DNA of 5,122 nucleotides from DASUSF01 sp036375275. GTDB taxonomy: Bacteria; Pseudomonadota; Alphaproteobacteria; Geminicoccales; Geminicoccaceae. Under the pieces are notes generated by a model that worked only from the letters and a program-made list of their open reading frames with translations, did not search any database and was not told where the DNA came from. Positions 1 to 5,122 of this stretch are shown piece after piece. Positions within the stretch are counted from its first letter, which is position 1. The number at the start of each line of letters is the position of its first letter. The position numbers and the translations under genes are program-made. The stretch is taken from contig DASUSF010000340.1 of the NCBI GenBank assembly GCA_036375275.1, positions 1 to 5,122 of the forward strand. The letters are read 5' to 3'.

Positions 1-2115
1 CCGGAGATCGACCGCGAGGTCAGGAGCGTCTGCCCGTATTGCGGCGTCGGCTGCCAGATCACCTACAAGATCAAGGACGACCGGATCCGCTGGGTCGAGG
101 GGGCGCCTGGGCCGGCCAACGAGAACCGGCTGTGCGTCAAGGGCCGGTTCGGCTTCGACTACGTGACCCACCCGGAGCGCCTGACCGTTCCCCTGATCCG
201 GAAGGAGGGGGTCGCGAAGGTGGTCGGCGACGAGATCGACCCCGCCAATCCCTGGACCCACTTCCGGGAAGCCAGCTGGGAGGAGGCGCTGGACCGGGCG
301 GCCGAAGGCCTCGTCCGGATCCGGGAGCGGGACGGCTCGGCGGCGCTCGCCGGGTTCGGCTCGGCCAAGGGCTCGAACGAGGAGGCCTACCTGGTCCAGA
401 AGCTGATCCGGACCGGCTTCGGCACCAACAACGTCGACCACTGCACCCGGCTCTGCCATGCGAGCTCGGTCGCGGCGCTCCTCGAGAACATCGGCTCGGG
501 CGCGGTGACCGCGCCGTTCACCGCGGTCAGGGACGCCGACGTGATCGTGGTCATCGGCGCCAACCCGACCGAGAACCACCCGGTCGCCGCCACCTACTTC
601 AAGCAGGCCGCCAAGGCCGGCAAGACGCTGATCGTGATGGACCCGCGCGGCCAGGCGCTCAGGCGCCACGCCACCCACATGCTGCAGTTCAAGCCGGGCA
701 CCGACGTCGCGATGCTGAATGCGATCATGCACGTGATCGTCGAGGAGGGCCTCTACGACCGCCAGTACATCCAGGCGCACACCGAGAACTTCGCCGAGCT
801 CAAGGAGCACCTGGCGCAGTTCCCCCCGGAGAGGATGGCCGAGGTCTGCGGGATCGATGCCGGCACGCTCAGGACGGTGGCGCGGACCTTCGCGGGCGCC
901 CAGCGGGCGATCGTCTTCTGGGGCATGGGCATTTCGCAGCACGTCCACGGCACCGACAACGCCCGCTGCCTGATCTCGCTGGTCCTGATGACCGGCCAGG
1001 TCGGACGCCCGGGCACCGGCCTGCATCCGCTCCGCGGCCAGAACAACGTCCAGGGCGCCTCGGACGTGGGCCTGATTCCGATGATGCTGCCGGACTACGG
1101 GCGGGTCGCGAAGGACGAGGTCCGGGCGCGCTTCGAGGAGCTGTGGGGCACGAAGCTCGACCCGAAGCCGGGCCTGACCGTGGTCGAGATCGTGCACGCC
1201 ATCGTCGCGGGCACGATCAAGGGCATGTACATCATGGGCGAGAACCCCGCGATGTCCGACCCGGACGTGCACCACGCGCGCCAGGCGCTGGCAGCGCTCG
1301 AGCACCTGGTGGTGCAGGACCTGTTCCTGACCGAGACCGCGAAGTATGCCGACGTCGTGCTCCCGGCCTCCGCTTGGCCCGAGAAGGACGGCACGGTCAC
1401 CAACACCAACCGCCAGGTGCAGCGCGGCCGGCAGGCGCTGCCGCTGCCGGGGCAGGCGCGCCAGGACTGGTGGATCATCCAGGAGATCGCGCGGCGGATC
1501 GGGCTCGCCTGGTCCTACAGCGGCCCTGCCGACGTCTTCCGGGAGATGGCTCGGGGGATGCCGTCGCTCGCCAACATCACCTGGGAGCGGCTCGCCCGCG
1601 AGCATTCGGTCACCTATCCGTGCGCGGGTCCGGACCAGCCCGGCGAGGAGATCGTGTTCGGGGACCGCTTCCCGACCGGTGACGGGCGCGGCCGCTTCGC
1701 GCCCGCGGACGTCCTGCCGCCGGACGAGCTGCCGGATGCGGACTACCCGTTCGTCCTGTCCACCGGCCGGCTCCTGGAGCACTGGCACACCGGGGCGATG
1801 ACGCGTCGGGCCTCCAACCTCGATGCGCTCGAGCCGGAAGCCATCGCCAGCCTTCACCCGCGCGACCTCGGCGGCCTGGGGGTCGCTCCGGGCGGGCGCA
1901 TCCGGGTCGAGACCCGGCGCGGCGCGATCGAGCTGGCCGCCCGTGCCGACCGCTCCGTCGCCGAGGGGATGGTCTTCATTCCCTTCTGCTTCAACGAGGC
2001 CGCCGCCAACCTCCTGACCAACCCCCAGCTCGATCCCTACGGCAAGATCCCGGAGTTCAAGTTCTGCGCCGCCCGGGTGACGCGCGCGGCGGACGCGGGA
2101 ATCGCCGCCGAGTAG
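1..2115 (+). CDS. fdhF: Formate dehydrogenase alpha (catalytic) subunit, N-terminus outside the window
   Basis: This subunit oxidises formate to CO2 at a bis-MGD molybdenum or tungsten centre and passes electrons through Fe-S clusters. The frame is open from base 1 to the TAG at 2113-2115, giving 704 visible residues (numbered from base 1). A [4Fe-4S] motif lies at C11, C14, C18 and C45, followed by K47, the equivalent of the lysine between cluster and cofactor in E. coli FdhF. The metal ligand is C152 in HCTRLCHASS, where E. coli FdhF has selenocysteine, with H153 next to it. R345 in HPLRGQNNVQG lies 193 residues beyond C152, the same spacing as Sec140 to Arg333 in FdhF. The C-terminal dinucleotide-binding domain spans about 580-695. 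No start codon precedes the Fe-S motif, so the gene begins upstream, probably with the extra ferredoxin-like Fe-S domains of long FdsA/FdhA-type subunits (inference). It would then be a soluble NAD-linked or ferredoxin-linked enzyme, but no partner subunit is visible. Family is secure; subtype is not. Confidence 0.95.
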   Translation, partial: PEIDREVRSVCPYCGVGCQITYKIKDDRIRWVEGAPGPANENRLCVKGRFGFDYVTHPERLTVPLIRKEGVAKVVGDEIDPANPWTHFREASWEEALDRAAEGLVRIRERDGSAALAGFGSAKGSNEEAYLVQKLIRTGFGTNNVDHCTRLCHASSVAALLENIGSGAVTAPFTAVRDADVIVVIGANPTENHPVAATYFKQAAKAGKTLIVMDPRGQALRRHATHMLQFKPGTDVAMLNAIMHVIVEEGLYDRQYIQAHTENFAELKEHLAQFPPERMAEVCGIDAGTLRTVARTFAGAQRAIVFWGMGISQHVHGTDNARCLISLVLMTGQVGRPGTGLHPLRGQNNVQGASDVGLIPMMLPDYGRVAKDEVRARFEELWGTKLDPKPGLTVVEIVHAIVAGTIKGMYIMGENPAMSDPDVHHARQALAALEHLVVQDLFLTETAKYADVVLPASAWPEKDGTVTNTNRQVQRGRQALPLPGQARQDWWIIQEIARRIGLAWSYSGPADVFREMARGMPSLANITWERLAREHSVTYPCAGPDQPGEEIVFGDRFPTGDGRGRFAPADVLPPDELPDADYPFVLSTGRLLEHWHTGAMTRRASNLDALEPEAIASLHPRDLGGLGVAPGGRIRVETRRGAIELAARADRSVAEGMVFIPFCFNEAAANLLTNPQLDPYGKIPEFKFCAARVTRAADAGIAAE

Positions 2116-2185
2116 TCCGGTCCGGGGCGGTCGTGCCGCGTCAGGTCCGCCGCGAACGCAACAGGGGCGGGTTCCGAGCGGGCCG

Positions 2186-2230
2186 GTCCGCCCAGGTCGG
2201 GTGGACGGCTCCTGCGCGGATCCGATCCGC
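2186..2230 (+). terminator. Two tandem hairpins downstream of the formate dehydrogenase gene (possible 3'-end structure)
   Basis: The first hairpin pairs GTCCGCCC (2186-2193) with GGGTGGAC (2199-2206) around the loop AGGTC. It has eight pairs, one of them G-U. The second pairs GCGGAT (2216-2221) with ATCCGC (2225-2230) around a three-base loop and is a perfect six-base inverted repeat. They begin 70 bases after the stop codon at 2115. Neither is followed by a T-run, so they do not form a classic Rho-independent terminator. They may protect the mRNA 3' end or assist termination, or simply reflect the high GC content. Confidence 0.3.
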
Positions 2231-2317
2231 TGAAACCGCTCTACCACAATGACTTGCCTATTTGCCCGGGCCGGCACATGGTTCCAGGCACGCGGAAAGC
2301 GTGCTACCGGGTCAGCC

Positions 2318-2357
2318 TCACCCATCGCATAAAGAAGCGATTGCGATCGCCGGGTGA
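2318..2357. repeat. Nested inverted repeat in the upstream region of the coiled-coil gene
   Basis: TCACCC (2318-2323) is complementary to GGGTGA (2352-2357). Directly inside it, ATCGC (2324-2328) can pair with GCGAT at 2343-2347, or with a second copy at 2337-2341. The folded form would be an 11-pair stem with a four-base bulge (2348-2351) on the right arm. The 2343-2350 segment GCGATCGC is also a perfect palindrome. It lies about 70 to 110 bases before the next start codon, in the AT-richer part of the gap. It could be an operator or a leader hairpin; I know of no regulator to assign to it. Confidence 0.3.
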
Positions 2358-2400
2358 CCATGCAAGATTGACTAGCGCAATGATTGAGACCGCGGACGAT

Positions 2401-2412
2401 CGCCCGCGGGCG
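2401..2412. repeat. Perfect 12-base palindrome next to the ribosome binding site
   Basis: CGCCCGCGGGCG reads the same on both strands and ends three bases before the GGAGG Shine-Dalgarno core. Its position would let a bound protein or a local RNA structure affect translation of the downstream gene. In DNA this rich in GC, such a palindrome can easily arise by chance, so function is uncertain. Confidence 0.25.
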
Positions 2413-2415
2413 TCC

Positions 2416-2420
2416 GGAGG
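2416..2420 (+). promoter_or_regulatory. Ribosome binding site of the coiled-coil gene
   Basis: GGAGG lies six bases before the ATG at 2427, an ideal Shine-Dalgarno match and spacing. An in-frame TGA at 2385-2387 rules out a longer N-terminus with an upstream ATG, so this site fixes the start. Confidence 0.75.
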
Positions 2421-2426
2421 CCATCC

Positions 2427-4025
2427 ATGCACCGCTCCAGCATCGACGACTGGATCCGCTTTTACGACGAGGTCGTCGTCGCCGGCGCCGACTGGGCACC
2501 CGAAGCCTGGTTCGAGGCGGTCGGCGACGCGATGGCCCGGGCGCTGCCGGCCGATTCGCCGATCCTCGACACCTATCGCCGGCGCGTCGAGGAGCTGCTC
2601 GCGCTCGAGCAGCGGGCCACCGGCAGCGCCGAGGACGAACGCCGGGTCAGCGCGCTCGAGGCCGAGATCCAGCGTCTCATCGGCGGCGCCGACGAGCTGA
2701 TCCGCACGCCCCGCTCGGTCCCGGCGACCACGGCGCAGCGGAAGGAGATCGCCGCGGCGCGGACGCTGCTCCGCCCGCGCCGGCGGCTGTTCCGGAGCCT
2801 CGGCCAGACCGCGGCCGGGCTGGTCCTGATCGGCGCGGGGCTGCTCGGGGCCCTCTACCTCTACGACAGCCGGCTCGCGGTGCGGGTCGACCGCGAGCTC
2901 GACCGCTACGTCGGCGGGCTGCGCTCGAGCGTCGAGCGGCTGCACGGCGAGCTGAGCGCGCAGGTCGACGCCAACCGGGCCGAGCAGGCGCGCCTCGAGG
3001 GGCTGCAGGACGCGCTCGAGGCCGACATCGCCTCGCTGAGCGACAGGATGAGCGAGTCGCTCACCACGATGATGGCGCTCCGGGAGAACGCCACCGCCGA
3101 GCTGGAGCGCCGCCTGGACGAGAAGGCCGGCGCCGTCGCGGGGATGCTGGACCAGGCTGCGCGCCGCGCGGCCGAGCTCGGCGAGAGCGTCGAGGAGGTG
3201 AGCGGGCAGATCGTCGCCCTCGAGCAGGCGATGCCCGCCCTCGGCGACCGCCTCACCCGTCTCGCGGCCGAGGCCGAGCAGAGCCAGACCGCTTTCACCG
3301 AGGTGACGAGCCGGCTCGCCGCCCTCGACAGCCTCGCCCCGGAGATCGAGGAGCTGGCGGCGAGCCGTCGCGCCGCGCTGGAGGAGGCGATCGGGCGCGA
3401 GCGCAGCCAGCTCGAGGGCCTGGGCGAGAAGATCGCGGCGTTGAGCTCGGACTACCAGCAGTCGCAGAGCCAGCTCGCCGGCGCCCAGCTCGCGGTCGAT
3501 CATGAGCTGACCAAGGTCGCCGAGCAGCGGGCGGCGATGGAGAAGGCGGTCGCCGGGATGCGGTCCGCGCGCGACGGGGCGAGCGCGCTTCGAGAGGAGG
3601 TCGAGCTCGAGCTGGCCGGCGCCAGGAAGCAGGTGCGCGTGCGGACCGACCAGGTGCTGGGCGGCCTCGCGGAGAAGGCGGATCTCGCGGTCCTGCGCAG
3701 CGACGACGTCCTGAAGCGGGCGGAGAAGCGGGTGGCGCAGGAGCTCGAGGCCGCGGCCGCGGAAGCCCTCGCGGGGCACGCATCGGCGCGCGAGCGCGAG
3801 CTCGCGGGGCTGGCCGAGGACGTGGCGCGGACCCGCGCCGAGCTCGACCGGACCCGCGACGGCCTGATCGACAGCTGGAAGCGCATGGACGAGGACGCCC
3901 TCGAGCGGCATCAGGCGCTGCTCGCCGACCTCGACCGCTACGCCGCCGAGGTCGAGGCGCGGGTTGCGGAGCTAATGGCGGCCCTCAACGTCATGGTCGC
4001 GGCCGAGGAGCGTCGCCCCCGCTGA
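2427..4025 (+). CDS. Membrane-anchored coiled-coil protein of unknown function
   Basis: I do not recognise this 532-residue protein. Residues 1-115 form a mostly charged, helical N-terminal region whose start contains the aromatic stretch DDWIRFYDE (7-15) and two further Trp (W23, W28). A basic patch RPRRRLFR (116-123) comes directly before one hydrophobic segment at about 126-146 (GQTAAGLVLIGAGLLGALYLY). By the positive-inside rule this places the N-terminus in the cytoplasm and the remainder outside the inner membrane. Residues from about 150 to 525 are almost entirely Ala, Glu, Leu, Arg and Gln in heptad-like order, indicating a long coiled coil. I see no cysteine and no catalytic motif. 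The start is set by a strong GGAGG six bases upstream and an in-frame stop at 2385. It lies 53 bases before fdhD on the same strand, so the two may be co-transcribed. A scaffold or tether role is possible but unproven. That the gene is real is well supported; its function is open. Confidence 0.85.
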   Translation: MHRSSIDDWIRFYDEVVVAGADWAPEAWFEAVGDAMARALPADSPILDTYRRRVEELLALEQRATGSAEDERRVSALEAEIQRLIGGADELIRTPRSVPATTAQRKEIAAARTLLRPRRRLFRSLGQTAAGLVLIGAGLLGALYLYDSRLAVRVDRELDRYVGGLRSSVERLHGELSAQVDANRAEQARLEGLQDALEADIASLSDRMSESLTTMMALRENATAELERRLDEKAGAVAGMLDQAARRAAELGESVEEVSGQIVALEQAMPALGDRLTRLAAEAEQSQTAFTEVTSRLAALDSLAPEIEELAASRRAALEEAIGRERSQLEGLGEKIAALSSDYQQSQSQLAGAQLAVDHELTKVAEQRAAMEKAVAGMRSARDGASALREEVELELAGARKQVRVRTDQVLGGLAEKADLAVLRSDDVLKRAEKRVAQELEAAAAEALAGHASARERELAGLAEDVARTRAELDRTRDGLIDSWKRMDEDALERHQALLADLDRYAAEVEARVAELMAALNVMVAAEERRPR

Positions 4026-4078
4026 CCTCGCCGGCCTGACCTTGCCACCCCGGCGGGGCCGGACGACAATGCCGCGCC

Positions 4079-4963
4079 ATGACCGACGACTTCATCCTGC
4101 GCCCCGAGCCGGACGATCCGACCCTCACCCGGACGGTCGCGGGCGTCGACCACGAAGGCAACCGGGTCGAGGCCGCGGTGGTCCACGAGCGGCCGCTGAC
4201 CCTGTTCCTGAACCGCCAGGAGATCGTCACCATGATGACGATCGGCGACCGTCCGGAGGACCTGGCGGTCGGCTACCTCCTGAACCAGGGCATGCTGCAG
4301 GCCGACGACGAGATCACGGGCATCGACGTCGATCCCGAGCTCGAGGCGGTCGTGGTCCGGACCCGGCGCGAGACCGACTACGAGGAGAAGCTCGGCAAGA
4401 AGATCCGCACCTCCGGCTGCGCCCAGGGCACCGTGTTCGGCGACCTGATGGAGCGGATCGACGAGGTCCGGTTCCCGGCCGACGCGGTGCTCAGGACGTC
4501 CTGGCTGTACGCGCTGACGAGGAAGATCAACACCTGCCCGAGCCTGTACCTCAAGGCCGGCGCGATCCACGGCTGTGTGCTGTGCGAGGCCGACCGGCCA
4601 TTGATCTACATGGAGGACGTCGGCCGGCACAACGCGGTCGACAAGATCGCGGGCTTCATGTTCCGGAACGGGATCGGCGCCGACGGCAAGATCTTCTACA
4701 CCACCGGGCGCCTGACCTCGGAGATGGTGATCAAGACCGCGCTGATGCGGATCCCGATCCTGATCTCGCGCTCCGGCTTCACGGCCTGGGGCGTCGAGCT
4801 CGCCCAGGAGGTCGGACTGACGCTGATCGGGCGTGCGCGCGGGCGGCGCTTCCTGGCGCTCGCCGGCGAGGAGCGGATCGTGTTCGACGGCGATCCCCAC
4901 GCCGCAGCCGACGAGCCTCGGCACCTCCGCCGCAAAGCCGCCGAAGACGACGCGGCGGCCTGA
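4079..4963 (+). CDS. fdhD: Formate dehydrogenase accessory sulfurtransferase FdhD
   Basis: FdhD takes sulfur from a cysteine desulfurase (IscS in E. coli) and delivers it to bis-MGD before cofactor insertion into formate dehydrogenase. It acts in the cytoplasm. At 294 residues the protein is near the usual family length. Recognisable family blocks are ERPLTLFLNRQEI (37-49), the glycine-rich GYLLNQG (65-71), EDVGRHNAVDKIAG (179-192), GRLTSEMV (210-217) and LTLIGRARG (248-256). The cysteine layout is unusual: the site that reads CxxC in E. coli FdhD is TSGCAQG here, with only C114. A separate CxxC pair, C166 and C169, lies just before the GRHN block, and C153 is also present. The residues after about 273 are a low-complexity tail. 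The ATG at 4079 has no clear Shine-Dalgarno, but the conserved N-terminal block supports a start at or near it. The formate dehydrogenase gene in the same window is the obvious client. Confidence 0.95.
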   Translation: MTDDFILRPEPDDPTLTRTVAGVDHEGNRVEAAVVHERPLTLFLNRQEIVTMMTIGDRPEDLAVGYLLNQGMLQADDEITGIDVDPELEAVVVRTRRETDYEEKLGKKIRTSGCAQGTVFGDLMERIDEVRFPADAVLRTSWLYALTRKINTCPSLYLKAGAIHGCVLCEADRPLIYMEDVGRHNAVDKIAGFMFRNGIGADGKIFYTTGRLTSEMVIKTALMRIPILISRSGFTAWGVELAQEVGLTLIGRARGRRFLALAGEERIVFDGDPHAAADEPRHLRRKAAEDDAAA

Positions 4964-5052
4964 CGCGGCGCCTCGGGCACACGAACAGCCCCGGCCCCAC
5001 CCCCGTGCCGCCGGTCGTCTACTAGGAGATGAACATAGCTTGTCGACATCTA

Positions 5053-5078
5053 CTACAATAGCCGCAAGGTTTTTGTAG
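5053..5078 (+). terminator. Hairpin with GCAA tetraloop downstream of fdhD (candidate 3'-end structure)
   Basis: The left arm at 5053-5063 pairs with the right arm at 5068-5078 around the loop GCAA. Of eleven positions, nine are Watson-Crick, one is G-U (5061 with 5070) and one is a T-T mismatch (5059 with 5072). The G-U pair and the GNRA-type loop exist only in the plus-strand RNA, so that strand folds better. It begins 90 bases after the fdhD stop. The right arm contains TTTTT, but no T-run follows the stem, so a standard Rho-independent terminator is not assured. It would also lie between convergent genes if the minus-strand tail at 5080 is real. Confidence 0.4.
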
Positions 5079-5079
5079 A

Positions 5080-5122
5080 TTACGCGCCGATGGTCTTCAG
5101 CTGAGCTGGCGGTACCAGCGCG
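5080..5122 (-). CDS. Possible C-terminal end of a convergent gene (13 codons visible)
   Basis: Read on the minus strand, the window edge gives ALVPPAQLKTIGA followed by TAA at 5082-5080. The tail is protein-like and 10 of 13 codons end in G or C, as in the genes of this window. It ends just beside the hairpin at 5053-5078, as expected where two genes converge. Thirteen codons are too few to establish a gene or suggest a product; the other frames cannot be excluded. Confidence 0.25.
   Translation of the reverse strand, partial: ALVPPAQLKTIGA

Larger units (their letters stand above)
2116..2426. other. Intergenic region between the formate dehydrogenase gene and the coiled-coil gene
   Basis: This 311-base gap holds no ORF that looks coding. 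The first part, to about 2230, is very GC-rich and contains two compact hairpins. The stretch from about 2231 to 2390 is noticeably richer in A and T than the genes on either side and contains an inverted repeat, which is typical of a promoter or leader region. I looked for a -35/-10 pair and found only weak candidates, for example TTGCGA at 2341-2346 with a poor -10, so no promoter is called. The length of the gap and the change in composition suggest that the downstream gene has its own transcription start (inference). Confidence 0.6.

Noticed and set aside
39..1682. A 547-residue plus-strand open frame overlapping the formate dehydrogenase gene
   Set aside because: It is an off-frame, Arg/Gly/Pro-rich translation. 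The frame from base 1 carries all the conserved formate dehydrogenase motifs.
2254..2700. Plus-strand open frame of 148 residues crossing the gap and the start of the coiled-coil gene
   Set aside because: It has low-complexity Arg/Ser/Pro content, no family signal and no good ribosome binding site. It overlaps a better-supported gene in another frame.
2304..3911. A 535-residue open frame on the minus strand, opposite the coiled-coil gene and slightly longer than it
   Set aside because: It is the antisense shadow of an Ala/Glu/Leu/Arg-rich gene in high-GC DNA. Its translation is monotonous Arg/Leu/Pro/Ala/Gly with no recognisable domain, while the plus-strand gene has a strong ribosome binding site and a sensible membrane-protein layout.
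4048..4058. CCCC-GGC-GGGG mini hairpin before fdhD
   Set aside because: A four-pair stem in GC-rich DNA is expected by chance and has no T-run.
3938..4924. A 328-residue minus-strand frame and a 327-residue plus-strand frame (4042-5025) over fdhD
   Set aside because: Both are shadows. The 4079-4963 frame contains the FdhD family motifs throughout.
5030..5059. Promoter-like pair TGAACA and TACAAT with an 18-base spacer
   Set aside because: The -35 is weak, the -10 lies inside the hairpin arm, and no plus-strand gene starts in the remaining 60 bases.
5024..5061. AGGAG followed by ATG, opening a short plus-strand peptide (MNIACRHLLQ)
   Set aside because: There is no spacing between the AGGAG and the ATG, and the frame stops after ten codons.

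Overview
The window is very GC-rich, with dense in-frame coding and strong G/C preference at third codon positions. It looks like chromosomal sequence from a high-GC member of the Pseudomonadota, most likely Alpha- or Betaproteobacteria; this taxonomic call is an inference from composition and gene type only. I see no insertion sequence, CRISPR array, tRNA or rRNA.

The layout is three plus-strand genes. Positions 1-2115 hold the catalytic part of a molybdenum (or tungsten) formate dehydrogenase alpha subunit whose N-terminus lies upstream of the window. Positions 2116-2426 form a 311-base gap with two hairpins near its start, a locally AT-richer stretch with an inverted repeat, and a strong Shine-Dalgarno site at its end. 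Positions 2427-4025 encode a 532-residue, cysteine-free protein with one transmembrane helix and a long coiled coil; I do not recognise its family. Positions 4079-4963 encode FdhD, the sulfurtransferase/chaperone that sulfurates the bis-MGD cofactor of formate dehydrogenases. After fdhD comes a short AT-richer stretch with an 11-position hairpin capped by GCAA. At the right edge there may be the last 13 codons of a convergent minus-strand gene.

The enzyme and FdhD form a clear functional pair, since FdhD matures the cofactor used by the alpha subunit. The coiled-coil protein sits between them, 53 bases from fdhD and in the same direction, so co-transcription with fdhD is plausible. A role in formate dehydrogenase assembly or placement would be guilt by association only. 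The two points most worth a second look are this membrane-anchored coiled-coil protein and the FdhD cysteine layout: the usual CxxC site is reduced to one Cys, while a different CxxC appears near the GRHN motif. I found no convincing evidence of a wholly new multi-gene system.
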